Shown here one piece after another: positions 20,365 through 30,396 of a DNA stretch of 64,000 nucleotides. The stretch comes from Thermoplasmata archaeon (GTDB lineage Archaea; Thermoplasmatota; Thermoplasmata; Lutacidiplasmatales; UBA184). Position 1 is the stretch's first letter; each line of letters opens with the position of its first letter. The notes under the pieces are model-generated. The model saw nothing but the letters and a program-made list of their open reading frames with translations. It did no database searches and was not told where the DNA came from. The stretch is from the NCBI GenBank assembly GCA_021817245.1, contig JAKAVQ010000010.1, forward strand, positions 24,583 to 88,582, in the 5' to 3' direction. Made by a program: the position numbers and the translations under genes.

Positions 20365-21240
20365 CTAGCGGCCCTTCCGGGCCTGAAGGATGCGGGCGAT
20401 CGCCTCGCGCGCGAGGCGAGCCGCGAGCGCGCTCGTGTTGCCGTTGTCGTAGTGCGGGCTCACTTCCATGATGTCGAGTCCCGCGAGCCGGGGGGCCGCT
20501 TGGTCGATGACATACTTCACGTCGCGGGGGGTGAGGCCGAACGGCTCGGGGGTGCCGGTACCCCCCGCGTAGGCAGGGTCGATCGCGTCGATGTCGAGCG
20601 AGATGTAGATCCGCTCCGTCTTCAGCATGTTCAACGCTCGCTGGACGGACGCCGAGATCCCCTCCTTCGCGATCTCGTGGGCGGTAACGATGGACATCCC
20701 GATCGACCGGTTGTCGTCGACCTCCTCGTGCGACACCGACCGGACCCCGAGGACGACGATGTTGCGCGCGCCGACCTTCTCGAGGATCCGGCGGGAGGAG
20801 CAGGCGTGGCTGCGCGCGTCGCCGAGGTAGCTCGCGCGGAAGTCCATGTGCGCGTCCAGGTAGAGGACCCCCAGGCTCGGCGCGCCGTCCGGATACGCCT
20901 CGACGACCGGCGGAGAGCACGCGTGGTCCCCGCCGAGGACGATCGGAACCTTCTTCGCCGCGTAGATCGGACGGATCTCCTCGCGCAGCGCCCCGACCAT
21001 ATCGGCCGCGCTGCCGAACTCCTCGGTGTTTCCGAGGTCGTGGATCGGGGCGTCCGAGAGGTCGATGCCGGTCTCGAGGTCGTAGGACTCGAAGTTCCAC
21101 GAGTGTGTCCGGATCGAATCCGGACCGAAGCGGGCGCCCGGCCGGAACGATGTCGTGCGGTCGAACGGGACCCCCACGATGACGAACTCGGCGTCCTCGA
21201 AAGAGGCCCGGGCGTCGGCGAACGTCGTCGGCCGCTGCAC
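20365..21240 (-). CDS. speB: Agmatinase / ureohydrolase
   Basis: PIVLGGDHACSPPVVEAYP, LYLDAHMDFRASYLG..RSHACSSRRI, IYISLDIDAIDPAYAGGTGTPEPFGLTPRDV. Confidence 0.93.
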   Translation of the reverse strand: MQRPTTFADARASFEDAEFVIVGVPFDRTTSFRPGARFGPDSIRTHSWNFESYDLETGIDLSDAPIHDLGNTEEFGSAADMVGALREEIRPIYAAKKVPIVLGGDHACSPPVVEAYPDGAPSLGVLYLDAHMDFRASYLGDARSHACSSRRILEKVGARNIVVLGVRSVSHEEVDDNRSIGMSIVTAHEIAKEGISASVQRALNMLKTERIYISLDIDAIDPAYAGGTGTPEPFGLTPRDVKYVIDQAAPRLAGLDIMEVSPHYDNGNTSALAARLAREAIARILQARKGR

Positions 21241-21289
21241 GACGGGGCGACAACCGTGCCCTATAAGAATCGGCGCCTGGCCGGCGAGG

Positions 21290-22477
21290 CTACGGCGGGC
21301 CGTTCGCGGCCGCCGGCGGTCGGTGGAGGCGACCCCGAACGGTCGGCCCGCCGTAGACGAGCTGAAGGGCGACCAACGAGACCACGGTCACCCCGATCGC
21401 CATCGCGAGGAGCCCGGGGTACCCGCCGAACTCGATCGCGACCGCGCCGACGAGCGGTCCGAGGCTCCAGAGCGAGGAGTTGACGAGGGCGAAGACGCCC
21501 AGGTACTCCGCCCGGCGGTCGGCCGGAGCTATCCGGGCGACCCAAGCGCTCATCGCCGGGTTGAGCCAAGAGATCCCCGCGCTGCGAACCGCCTGGGCGG
21601 GAACGACCTCCTCCCACGTCGTCGCGGCCAGGAAGATCCCATACGCGGCGAGGCTCAGGACCGTCCCGTACCAGATCCCGCGGATCTCGCCGAAACGGTC
21701 GACCAGCCGCCCGAGGGGGAGCGAAATGACGGCGGCGGTCAGCAGACCTCCGACGGCGACCAGGCTCACCTCGAAGCTGTTCGCGCCGAGGCCTGCGGCG
21801 AGGAAACCGTAGAACGTCGCCACCGCTCCGCTCCCGATCGAGCGGACCGACACCACGAGCGAGAACGACACGACGGGCTTGAGCTCGCTCAACGGGCGGC
21901 TCCGCGCGCGGGGGCGCTCGAGGCGGACGTCGGGGACGAGGAAGACCACCACGAGGAGCGTCCCGACCATGATCGCGACGACGAACGGGAAGAGCGCCTC
22001 GAGGCCGAACGCGAGCGTGACGACGCCGGCGACCAGAAACCCCGCGACCCCACCCGCGTTCGACGTGGCGTTGAGGAGCCCGTACCCTTCGCCGCGTTCC
22101 TGGGTTCGGGTGAGGTCCGCGACGTACGCGGTGTAGGCCGGTCCCCCGATCGCGAGGAGGACGACGGCGGTGATGAAGAGCCCGCCGGCGAAGAGATACC
22201 CCGGAGCGAACGTGATCGCGAGGAAGACGGGGAGCGCGGCCGCCTCGCCGACCAGGAGGAACGGTCGCCGGCGACCCCACCGGTCGGAAAGGCGGCCGAC
22301 CCAGGGGCCGATCAGGCTCGCGGGCAGCCAGCCGAGGGTGAGGATCGTCAGCGCGATCGGGAGGGTCGCCCCTTTCACCTCGACAAGGTACAGCGGCAGG
22401 AAGACGAGGAACAGGCCTCCGCGGTTGCTCGCGAGGAGCGAGTAGAGCGAGAGCGACAGGAGCTGGCGCGAAACCAT
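21290..22477 (-). CDS. MFS transporter
   Basis: About 12 hydrophobic segments; LIGPWVGRLSDRWGRRRPFLLVG; YTAYVADLTRTQERGEGYGLLNATSNAGG. Confidence 0.85.
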   Translation of the reverse strand: MVSRQLLSLSLYSLLASNRGGLFLVFLPLYLVEVKGATLPIALTILTLGWLPASLIGPWVGRLSDRWGRRRPFLLVGEAAALPVFLAITFAPGYLFAGGLFITAVVLLAIGGPAYTAYVADLTRTQERGEGYGLLNATSNAGGVAGFLVAGVVTLAFGLEALFPFVVAIMVGTLLVVVFLVPDVRLERPRARSRPLSELKPVVSFSLVVSVRSIGSGAVATFYGFLAAGLGANSFEVSLVAVGGLLTAAVISLPLGRLVDRFGEIRGIWYGTVLSLAAYGIFLAATTWEEVVPAQAVRSAGISWLNPAMSAWVARIAPADRRAEYLGVFALVNSSLWSLGPLVGAVAIEFGGYPGLLAMAIGVTVVSLVALQLVYGGPTVRGRLHRPPAAANGPP

Positions 22478-22655
22478 GCGCGCGCGAGAAGGGCCGGCTA
22501 CTTACGTCCAAGCGCCTCCGCACCGCCGGGACCTTCACAGACCCGAGGGGAGCGGTCGGGGATCCGACGAGGGTGAGGTCGCGCCGGTTCCGCCCCGAGA
22601 AAGGGCGGGGCGGGGGACGCATTAAGAGGGGGTATCCGCCTCTCCCCGACGGGAG

Positions 22656-23447
22656 ATGTCGATGGCCGAGGGAGAGAAGGTCGGACGCCGGAGCGAAGGG
22701 GGCGGCGTCGAGATCCTGGTGATGAAGAACCCGCCGGTGAACGCGCTGAGCACCGCGCTCCTCGCCGACCTCCGCCGCGAGGTCGAGGCGCTCGGAGCGG
22801 ACGCGGAAGTACGGGCGGTGATCCTCACGGGCGACGGCCAGTACTTCAGCGCCGGGGCCGACCTCAAGGAGATGGCCACGATGGACCTCGCGAACGCCCC
22901 GGCGGTCGTCCGCCGCGGCCACGAGCTCTTCGGTCAGATCGCGGGCCTCCCGGTCCCGGTGATTGCCGCGGTCAACGGCCTCGCGCTCGGCGGCGGCCTC
23001 GAGCTCGCGCTCGCCTGCGACCTCCGGGTCGCGGGCGAGTCGGCCAAGCTGGGGGCTCCCGAGGTCAACTACGGACTCATGCCGGCGTACGGCGGCACCC
23101 AGCGGCTGCCGCGGCTCGTCGGGGTCTCGAAGGCGAAGGAGCTCATCTTCACCGGGGCGATGATCTCGGCGGCGGAAGCGCTCAAGATCGGCCTCGTCAA
23201 CAAGACCGTCCCGGCGGGCCAAGAGTTGCGCGCCGCTCGCGACCTCGCGCACACGATCGCCGAGCGCGCCCCCAAGGCCGTCCGGGCGGCCAAGCGATCG
23301 ATCTCGGAGGGGATCCAGCTCCCGCTCGCCGAAGGGATCGAGGGGGAGGCGCGCCTCTTCGAGACCGAAGTGCTCCCGAGCCAGGACCTCGCCGAGGGTA
23401 TCGTCGCCTTCGCCGAGCGCCGCCCGCCCAAGTTCCGGGGGGAGTGA
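22656..23447 (+). CDS. Enoyl-CoA hydratase/isomerase
   Basis: GQYFSAGADLKEMATMD, IAAVNGLALGGGLELALACDLRVAGESAKLGAPEVNYGLMPAYGGTQRLPRLVG. Confidence 0.95.
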   Translation: MSMAEGEKVGRRSEGGGVEILVMKNPPVNALSTALLADLRREVEALGADAEVRAVILTGDGQYFSAGADLKEMATMDLANAPAVVRRGHELFGQIAGLPVPVIAAVNGLALGGGLELALACDLRVAGESAKLGAPEVNYGLMPAYGGTQRLPRLVGVSKAKELIFTGAMISAAEALKIGLVNKTVPAGQELRAARDLAHTIAERAPKAVRAAKRSISEGIQLPLAEGIEGEARLFETEVLPSQDLAEGIVAFAERRPPKFRGE

Positions 23448-24643
23448 CCGTGGCGATCGAGTTCTCGTTCACCGCCGACCAGGAGGCCTTCCGCGACGCG
23501 GTGCGCGCGTTCCTCGCGAAGGAGGTCGCCCCGGTCGTGGCCGAGATGGACGAAACGGAGGAGTTCCCGACCGCGACCGTGCGCCGGATGCAGGAGGAAG
23601 GATATTTCGGCGTCCCGATCCCCGAGGAGTACGGCGGGCTCGGCCTCGGGAAGGTCGGCTACTGCCTCTTCCTCGAAGAGCTCGGGAAGGTCGACGCCTC
23701 CCACGGCACGATCGTCGGGGCGCACACGTCCCTCGGCACGACGCCGCTCCTCTCGTACGGGACCGAGGAGCAAAAGCAGCGTTGGCTCGTTCCCGCGGCG
23801 AAGGGCGAGAAGCTGCTCGCCTTCAGCCTGACCGAGCCCGGATCGGGCAGCGACTCCGGGGCGGTCCACACGGTCGCGGAAAAGCACGGCGACGGCTTCT
23901 CGATCACCGGCAACAAGATCTACGTGTCGAACGGTCGCGAAGCCGACACGGTCGTGCTGATGGCCGCGAACAACGTCTCGCTCGGCCCGAACGGCGGCGT
24001 GACGGCGTTCCTCGTCGACACGGACCTCCCCGGCTTCAAGGTCGGACGGTGCGAGAAGAAGATGGGCCTCCACGGCACGTCGACGGCGGAGCTGATCCTC
24101 GACCACGTCGAGGTCGGCCCGGACCGCGTCCTCGGCGAGGTCGGCAAAGGGTTCCACGTCGCGATGACCGCGCTCGACGTCGGCCGGGTCTCGCTCGGTG
24201 CCGCGTCGCTCGGTGGCATGCAGGCCGCTACCCAGCAGGCGGTCGACTTCTCGAAGAATCGCACCCAGTTCGGTCTTCCCATCAGCGAGTACGAGGCGAT
24301 CCAGTTCAAGATCGCCGACATGGCGATGCGGATCTCGGCGCTCCGCTACCTCGTGTACCACGCCGCCGCGCGCCAGGACCGGATGGGCCCCGACCCGAAG
24401 TCGTGGAGCCGGCTCGAGCGGTACGACAAGACCCGAGAGGCGGCGACCGTGAAGTGCCTCGCGTCGGAGTGGGCGAGCGAGGTGATCGACGAGGCGCTCC
24501 AGATCCACGGCGGGCTCGGTTACATCCGCGGGACGCCGATCGAGCGGGCGTACCGCGACGCCCGCATCAGCGAGATCTTCGAGGGGACCAACGAGATCCA
24601 GCGCCTCGTCGTCTCGCGCGACGTCCTCGGCCGGGGGCTCTAG
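23444..24643 (+). CDS. Acyl-CoA dehydrogenase
   Basis: GTGA overlap with the enoyl-CoA hydratase; FSLTEPGSGSDSGAVHTVA; IHGGLGYIRGTPIERAYRDARISEIFEGTNEIQRLVVSR. Confidence 0.95.
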   Translation: MTVAIEFSFTADQEAFRDAVRAFLAKEVAPVVAEMDETEEFPTATVRRMQEEGYFGVPIPEEYGGLGLGKVGYCLFLEELGKVDASHGTIVGAHTSLGTTPLLSYGTEEQKQRWLVPAAKGEKLLAFSLTEPGSGSDSGAVHTVAEKHGDGFSITGNKIYVSNGREADTVVLMAANNVSLGPNGGVTAFLVDTDLPGFKVGRCEKKMGLHGTSTAELILDHVEVGPDRVLGEVGKGFHVAMTALDVGRVSLGAASLGGMQAATQQAVDFSKNRTQFGLPISEYEAIQFKIADMAMRISALRYLVYHAAARQDRMGPDPKSWSRLERYDKTREAATVKCLASEWASEVIDEALQIHGGLGYIRGTPIERAYRDARISEIFEGTNEIQRLVVSRDVLGRGL

Positions 24644-24834
24644 GCTCCCGGGACCCCTCCCGTCCTTCCGCCGACGCGGGAGCGGCGCGCTCGCCGTCGT
24701 CCGGGATTCGGCGGCGGACGAGAGCCCACGGGGGACCCGGTTACCGCCGGGGCGAGGGCAGGAGATCGGGGCCCCGCCCGCGGAACGGGCCAAGAACGCG
24801 AGATGGGCCGAGCGGGCCGTCCCCGGGAGCCGGG

Positions 24835-26583
24835 TCACGCGCCGGTCCGGCGCGGCGGAGGGCGAGCCTCCGGTCGCTGCGCCTCGGAAGGACTCGACGG
24901 GTTCGAGGTCGGTTCGCGCAGCACCCGGCGCAGGACCTTCTGCACGCCGCTGCGCGGCAGACTGTCCCGGAACTCGACCGTCCGCGGCGCCTTATAGTGA
25001 GCGATCCGCTCGCGCACGAACGCGATCAGCTCCTCCGCCGTGACGGCCGCGCCGGGCTTCCGCACGACGAACGCTTTGACGACCTCGCCGTGCTCCTCGT
25101 CGGGGACCCCGATCGCGGCGGCGTCGGCCACCGCCGGGTGCTGGAAGAGGACCTCCTCGACCTCGCGCGGGTAGACCTTGAGGCCCGAGACGTTGATCAT
25201 GTCCTTCTTGCGGTCGACGATGTACGCGTAGCCGTCCGCGTCGATCCGGGCGATATCGCCGGTGAGGAACCACCCGTCCTCGAGCACCGCGGCGGTCTCT
25301 TCGGGCTGGTGGTAGTAACCCAGCATCACCTGCGGCCCCCGGACGCTGAGCTCGCCGACCTCGTCGGGCCCGAGCACCCGGTGGGGGTCCTCCGGGTCGA
25401 CGATCCGCTCCTCCGTGTTCGGCAGCGGCAGTCCGATCGACCCGGCCCGACGCTCGCCGGCGACCGGGTTCACGTGCGTCGCCGGCGAAGTCTCGGAGAG
25501 CCCGTACCCCTCGACCAGGCTCGCCCCGGTCAGCGCCTCGAACCGCCGCGCGACCTCGAGGGGCAGCGGGGCCGACCCGCTGAGGCAGAACTTGATCGAG
25601 TGGATCCGGAAGCTGGCGACGTCCGGCTGCTGGTTGAACGCCTGGTAGAGCGCGGGGACGCCGGGGAACTGCGTCGGGCGGTACCGGTCGATCAGCCGGA
25701 GAAGTTCCCGGATCTCGGGCCGGGTCTGGATGACGACGGTCGCCCCGTCGGCGAGGCCCATCAGCATCCCGACCGTGAGGCCGTAGATGTGGAAGAACGG
25801 GATCGCGGCGACGAGGGTCTCGGACCCCGAGATCCGGGTCGTGTTCCACGTGTTCGCCTGCGTTACGTTGGCGACGAGGTTGCGGTGGCTCAGCATCGCC
25901 GCTTTCGGTCGGCCGGTCGTTCCTCCCGTGTACTGGAGGACGGCCACGGTGGTCGAGGGAGCGGCCCGGTAGAGGGGAGGGGCTCCCGGCGTCCGGAGGG
26001 CCGCCCTCAGCGGACGGATCGACGGACCCTCCGGGAAGGCGGTCGGCATCCGCTGCCGGCGGAGCACGCGATTGACGAACGGGCGGGCGTACCAGGGATA
26101 GAGGTCGCGCAACCGGCCGACGTACGCGACCGGCACCTCGTGCTCCGAGCGCACCTTCGCCAGGTTCGGGTAGAGGATCTCGAGCGTCACGATCGCCTTC
26201 GGCTCGGAGTCGCGGAGGAGCCGCACAAGGTCCTGCCCGATGTAGAGGGGGCTCACCTGGACCGCGATCGCGCCGAGCCTGAGGATCCCGAAGAGCGCGA
26301 TGGGGTAGGCGGGGCAGTTCGGCAAGTAGATCGCGACGCGGTCCCCCGGGCCGATCCCGTCCCGAGCGAGCGCCGCCGCGAACCCTTCGCTCTCCCGCCA
26401 GAAGCGACGGTAGGTCCAGGTGGCTCCGTAGTAGACGAGCGCCGTCCGGTCGCCCCACTTCTCAGCGCTCTCGGCGACGAGCTCGGTGAGCATGCGGTCC
26501 GGGATCTCGATCCGCGGAGGCACTCCGGCCGGGTAGCGCCGGACCCACACCGGTGGCACTTCCGGGGTCGGCGAGCTGGCCAT
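24835..26583 (-). CDS. Long-chain acyl-CoA synthetase (AMP-dependent)
   Basis: AVLQYTGGTTGRPKAAMLSHRNLVANV, EGYGLSETSPATHVNP, DGWFLTGDIARIDADGYAYIVDRKKDMINVSGLKVYPREVEE. Confidence 0.95.
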   Translation of the reverse strand: MASSPTPEVPPVWVRRYPAGVPPRIEIPDRMLTELVAESAEKWGDRTALVYYGATWTYRRFWRESEGFAAALARDGIGPGDRVAIYLPNCPAYPIALFGILRLGAIAVQVSPLYIGQDLVRLLRDSEPKAIVTLEILYPNLAKVRSEHEVPVAYVGRLRDLYPWYARPFVNRVLRRQRMPTAFPEGPSIRPLRAALRTPGAPPLYRAAPSTTVAVLQYTGGTTGRPKAAMLSHRNLVANVTQANTWNTTRISGSETLVAAIPFFHIYGLTVGMLMGLADGATVVIQTRPEIRELLRLIDRYRPTQFPGVPALYQAFNQQPDVASFRIHSIKFCLSGSAPLPLEVARRFEALTGASLVEGYGLSETSPATHVNPVAGERRAGSIGLPLPNTEERIVDPEDPHRVLGPDEVGELSVRGPQVMLGYYHQPEETAAVLEDGWFLTGDIARIDADGYAYIVDRKKDMINVSGLKVYPREVEEVLFQHPAVADAAAIGVPDEEHGEVVKAFVVRKPGAAVTAEELIAFVRERIAHYKAPRTVEFRDSLPRSGVQKVLRRVLREPTSNPSSPSEAQRPEARPPPRRTGA

Positions 26584-26589
26584 CCGTTC

Positions 26590-27000
26590 CTACCCCGTCG
26601 CGGTCGGCCCGGGGTCCTTGGCGAATTGCACGCCCGGCTTATAACTCGGTACGAACCGGACGCGCTCGCCGATCGACAGGTCCGCCTCGCGCCGCACGGC
26701 CGGCATCCATCCGGTGACGCGGCCGCCGCCGTCGAGCTCGACGACGACGTAGGCGTACGGCGCATCGTTGAGAAACTCGTCGCCCGGCACGCTGAGAACG
26801 GTGAACGCGGCGACCTTCCCGGTCGGTGCGAGCTCGGTCTCGACGAGGTCGGCCGCCCCGCACCGGGAGCACGCGAGCCCCCAGGTCGCGGTGACGAGCC
26901 CGCACGCCGGGCAGCGGAACCCCCTCAGCTTCCCCGCGTCCTCGTAGGCGTGGACGAACTCGTCGATCGTGTGCGGCGCGGACGGTAGCGGTTCGGACAT
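26590..27000 (-). CDS. DUF35 Zn-ribbon/OB-fold thiolase-associated protein
   Basis: GFRCPACGLVTATWGLACSRCGAADLVETELAPTGKVAAFTVLSVP; immediately upstream of the acyl-CoA ligase and downstream of the thiolase on the minus strand. Confidence 0.88.
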   Translation of the reverse strand: MSEPLPSAPHTIDEFVHAYEDAGKLRGFRCPACGLVTATWGLACSRCGAADLVETELAPTGKVAAFTVLSVPGDEFLNDAPYAYVVVELDGGGRVTGWMPAVRREADLSIGERVRFVPSYKPGVQFAKDPGPTATG

Positions 27001-27018
27001 GGTGGATCCCCCCTCGGT

Positions 27019-28173
27019 CTAACGGCGGGCGAAGATGTGGACGGAGCACGAGCCGCCCGTTGCGCCGACGTTGTGGGCGAGGGCGGTCTCGGTCTTCGGC
27101 ACCTCTCGGCCCTTCGCGAGGCCGTTCACCTGCTCGAAGATCTCCACGACCTGGCTCGCCCCAGTCGCGCTCACCGGATGGCCCTTCGCTTTGAGACCAC
27201 CGGACGAGTTCACCGGGAGCGAGCCGTCCCGGGTGGTCGTCCCTTCTTGGGCGGCCGACGCCGCCGAACCCTTCGGGAAGAACCCGAGGTCCTCCAGCGC
27301 GAGCACCTCGGCGATCGTGAAACAATCGTGGACCTCGAGGAAGTCGATGTCCTTCGGCTCCATCTTGGCCTGACGGAACGCTTTCGCGGCCGCGGTCCGG
27401 GTCGCCGGGAGGCCCAGAAGGTCGGGTCGGTCCTGCATGTCGGTGACCGAGCCCGAGCGCGCGCTCGCCCGAACGACCAACGGCTCGGTCACGGGCGACT
27501 TCATCACGTCCTTCGCGGCCACGACGACCGCCGCGGCGCCGTCGGAGAACGGGCAGCAGTCGTAGAGGCGCAGGGGGGTCGCGATCATCGGCGAGGCGAG
27601 GTACGTGGCCATCGAGATCTCCTTCTGGAAGTGGGCGTGGGGGTTCCGGGCCGCGTTCGCGTGGTTCTTCACCGCGATTGCGCCGAACATCTCGTCCTTG
27701 GTCGGGAACGCCTGGCGGTACGCGCTCGCGAGGGTCGCATACAGGCCGGGGAACGTCGCACCGTTCTTCGTTTCGAACGCGTAGTCCGCGGCGATCGCGA
27801 AGTAGCTCGTCGCCGACAGCGTGTCCATGTGCGAGAGCTTCTCGGCGCCGACGACGAGCGCGGCGTCGATGAACCCACCCGCGACCTGGACGAACGCCTC
27901 GTGGAGCGCAGCGCTCGACGAGGAGCACGCCGATTCAAGCGTGACGGACGGGACGTCGGGGATCCCGAGGCCGTTGTTGATGAGCGGGCCGACGTGCGCC
28001 TGGTGCTCGGAGATCCCGAACGCGTTCGCGACGAACGTGTAGCCGATGTCCTTCGGTGCGAGCCCGGCCTGACGGATCGCCTGCAGGGAGACCCGGGTGG
28101 CCGCCTCGCGGCCGGTCTCGCTCATCTTCCCGAAGCGATTCGAGGCCGCCCCCACCACCCACGTCTCGCGCAT
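27019..28173 (-). CDS. Thiolase (archaeal acetyl-CoA acetyltransferase / SCP-x-like)
   Basis: SVTLESACSSSSAALHEAFVQVAGG, DFLEVHDCFTIAEVLALEDLGFF, PVNSSGGLKAKGHPVSATGASQVVEIFEQ. Confidence 0.93.
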   Translation of the reverse strand: MRETWVVGAASNRFGKMSETGREAATRVSLQAIRQAGLAPKDIGYTFVANAFGISEHQAHVGPLINNGLGIPDVPSVTLESACSSSSAALHEAFVQVAGGFIDAALVVGAEKLSHMDTLSATSYFAIAADYAFETKNGATFPGLYATLASAYRQAFPTKDEMFGAIAVKNHANAARNPHAHFQKEISMATYLASPMIATPLRLYDCCPFSDGAAAVVVAAKDVMKSPVTEPLVVRASARSGSVTDMQDRPDLLGLPATRTAAAKAFRQAKMEPKDIDFLEVHDCFTIAEVLALEDLGFFPKGSAASAAQEGTTTRDGSLPVNSSGGLKAKGHPVSATGASQVVEIFEQVNGLAKGREVPKTETALAHNVGATGGSCSVHIFARR

Positions 28174-28215
28174 GGTGCTCCGGTGCGACCTAGGACTGGG
28201 GCGGGTTTAACGCTG

Positions 28216-28593
28216 CTACCTCCGACCCGGGTCCGGAACGCTCCCCGAGGGGAGTCGCGCGTCCGGGGGGGAGGCGGGGAGGTCGAGGAGCCCGCGAAGT
28301 CGGGCGAACGAGTGCTCGGCGAGCGCGAGGTCCGGGGTCTTGAACAGAAGCCGTCCGCTCTGGCCGATCGTCACGTCGACCTCGAGGGCCGCGATCAACA
28401 TTACCCGCGCGTCCACGAACTCGACGCCGGCCGCCGTGAGTCTTCGCCGAGCTTCGGAAAGGTCGAGCGGTCGCGGTGGGTCGGGAACTGCTTCGAACCC
28501 ACCGCGGTTCGAGCAGAGGGTAAGCGTGCGGTACACGGGTCGATCCCTTCCGCTCGAGGCACCTCGGGCTCTTGGGGGTTGTCGTCCCCTCAT
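28216..28593 (-). CDS. Hypothetical small protein (start uncertain)
   Basis: Non-shadow composition RRLTAAGVEFVDARVMLIAALEVDVTIGQSGRLLFKTPDLALAEHSFARLRGLLDLP. Confidence 0.5.
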   Translation of the reverse strand: MRGRQPPRARGASSGRDRPVYRTLTLCSNRGGFEAVPDPPRPLDLSEARRRLTAAGVEFVDARVMLIAALEVDVTIGQSGRLLFKTPDLALAEHSFARLRGLLDLPASPPDARLPSGSVPDPGRR

Positions 28594-28731
28594 CGGCGCG
28601 AGTCGGTACGATCGGCGAGGGTCCGCGACCCCGATACAGCCCGCCCGAGTTCCGCCGGCCGAACGGGACGCTACCCCGACCGCGGGTCGGCGAGAGCCGG
28701 GAAGGAGTTCGGGCCGGGACCGTCGGAGCGC

Positions 28732-29346
28732 TCAGCGGGCCATCGGGGCACCACACTTCGCACAGAACATGGCGCCCGGCGCGTTCGGCGAACCGCACGA
28801 CGAGCAGAACTTCTGGCCCGGCGTCGCCGGCGCCGCACCCGTCACCGCCGCCGGGGGGGCGACCGGGGCACCCGCGTAGGCAGCGCCGCCCGACATCTGG
28901 TTTCGTTGCCAGCTGATCAGCGGGTCGAACTTCAGGTAGGCGATGAGCAGGAGGATGCCGAGGAGGATCCCGCCGATGATGAACCCGAGGATCATCCACA
29001 CCAGGGTCTTCGACTTGGCGGACTCGTACTGGTGCTGGTTGACGAGTCCCTCGATCTCCTTCATCTTGAGGTAGATGATGACGTCGACCACCCCCCAGAT
29101 CACGACGAAGAACGGGAAGATGAGCAGGCCTCCGAGAGCCCCGCCGCAGTAGAGCCCGACCGTGGAGGTACACGCCGCGTACGCGGCGTAGACCACGGCC
29201 ACGTACGCGATCCCGCCGATGAACAGGAGGATCCCGAAGATGACCGCGAGGATCCGCACGATGTGGAGCATCGAGCGGACCGACTGAGCTTCGGGTGGTT
29301 CCATACCGGCGGGTGCCGGGGCACCGGCGTACGGTTGATATCCCAT
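28732..29346 (-). CDS. Membrane protein with C-terminal zinc ribbon
   Basis: About 3 TM helices; C-terminal KFCSSCGSPNAPGAMFCAKCGAPMAR. Confidence 0.8.
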   Translation of the reverse strand: MGYQPYAGAPAPAGMEPPEAQSVRSMLHIVRILAVIFGILLFIGGIAYVAVVYAAYAACTSTVGLYCGGALGGLLIFPFFVVIWGVVDVIIYLKMKEIEGLVNQHQYESAKSKTLVWMILGFIIGGILLGILLLIAYLKFDPLISWQRNQMSGGAAYAGAPVAPPAAVTGAAPATPGQKFCSSCGSPNAPGAMFCAKCGAPMAR

Positions 29347-29523
29347 GTTACTGCGCTCTCCGCCGAGAGGGAACATGACCCTGTTGATAGACCCTTCGTT
29401 CGCTGCAGGAATCATCCGCCTCGGCGCGGCCCCGGCGTCCGACCGCTCCGGGGCGATCGGAGCGCGTTGGGAACCCTCGGCCGGGACCGCACGGTCCGGA
29501 AAGGGCGGCGCCCCTCTCCGGGC

Positions 29524-30150
29524 TCAGAGCTGGACCGCCCGACGCACGCAGTCGTCGATGATCCCGTCGACGTCGACCTTCTCCTCTTCGCGGAGAATCT
29601 GCAGCAGGTTCGAACGAGTCGCCGGCCGGTCGGGGACCGCCTGGCAACAGACCCCCGGGCGCGTCGAGATCCCGTAGGTGCCGATCTCCTTCGCCACGCG
29701 CTCGATCTCGTGCTTGTCGAACCCGATAAGCGGGCGGACGATCGGCAGGCGTACGGCGGCGGTCGCCTGGCGCATGTTCGAGAGGGTCTGGGACGCGACC
29801 TGGCCGAGCGCCTCCCCGGTCGCGAGGAACGTGCCGTTCTCCCGCTCGGCGATCCGCTCGGCCGAGCGCCACATGAAGCGTCGACACAGCACGCACCCCA
29901 CGTGCCGCTCGGTGTTCCGCATCAGGGTCACTTGAGTCGAGCCGTGCGGGACCACGTACAGCGGGATCGGCTGGCGGTAGCGCTCCCGCAGGACGGTGAG
30001 GTGATCGACGACTTTCTCAAGGGGGGTGTCGTCGGTGAACGGTCGGTTGTCCATGTGGACGGCGAACAACTCGTGGCCCTGCCGAAGGAGGTAGTGGAGT
30101 GCGACGGGAGAGTCGATCCCGCCGCTCATCAGCATCACTCCCCGCGCCAT
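29524..30150 (-). CDS. ThiI-like adenine nucleotide alpha-hydrolase (PP-loop) domain protein without THUMP domain
   Basis: MLMSGGIDSPVALHYLLRQGHELFAVHMDN...VGCVLCRRFMWRSAERIA...LATGEALGQVASQTLSNM. Confidence 0.85.
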   Translation of the reverse strand: MARGVMLMSGGIDSPVALHYLLRQGHELFAVHMDNRPFTDDTPLEKVVDHLTVLRERYRQPIPLYVVPHGSTQVTLMRNTERHVGCVLCRRFMWRSAERIAERENGTFLATGEALGQVASQTLSNMRQATAAVRLPIVRPLIGFDKHEIERVAKEIGTYGISTRPGVCCQAVPDRPATRSNLLQILREEEKVDVDGIIDDCVRRAVQL

Positions 30151-30396
30151 CAGGGGGGACGGAGCCGGCGGCCGGTATTAAGGTGTGTCTTCCGCCCTCC
30201 CCCGCGCCCCCGGAGCGGTCGGGTCGCGGGCGCCAGGCCTCCCCGTTGTCCCGCGCGCCGGGGCGGCGTCCGATACACCCCGCGCAGCACCTGCGAGCGT
30301 GCCTCCGCCCGGATCGGTCCGGGACCGGGGTCGCGAGCGCGACGCCCGCGAGATGTGCCGGACCCAAGGTAAATACCCGCGCGCGTCGTCCGGACG

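Noticed and set aside
28190-29173. 327-aa minus ORF spanning 28190-29173
   Set aside because: Shadow frame of the zinc-ribbon membrane protein and the small hypothetical ORF; Arg/Pro-rich.
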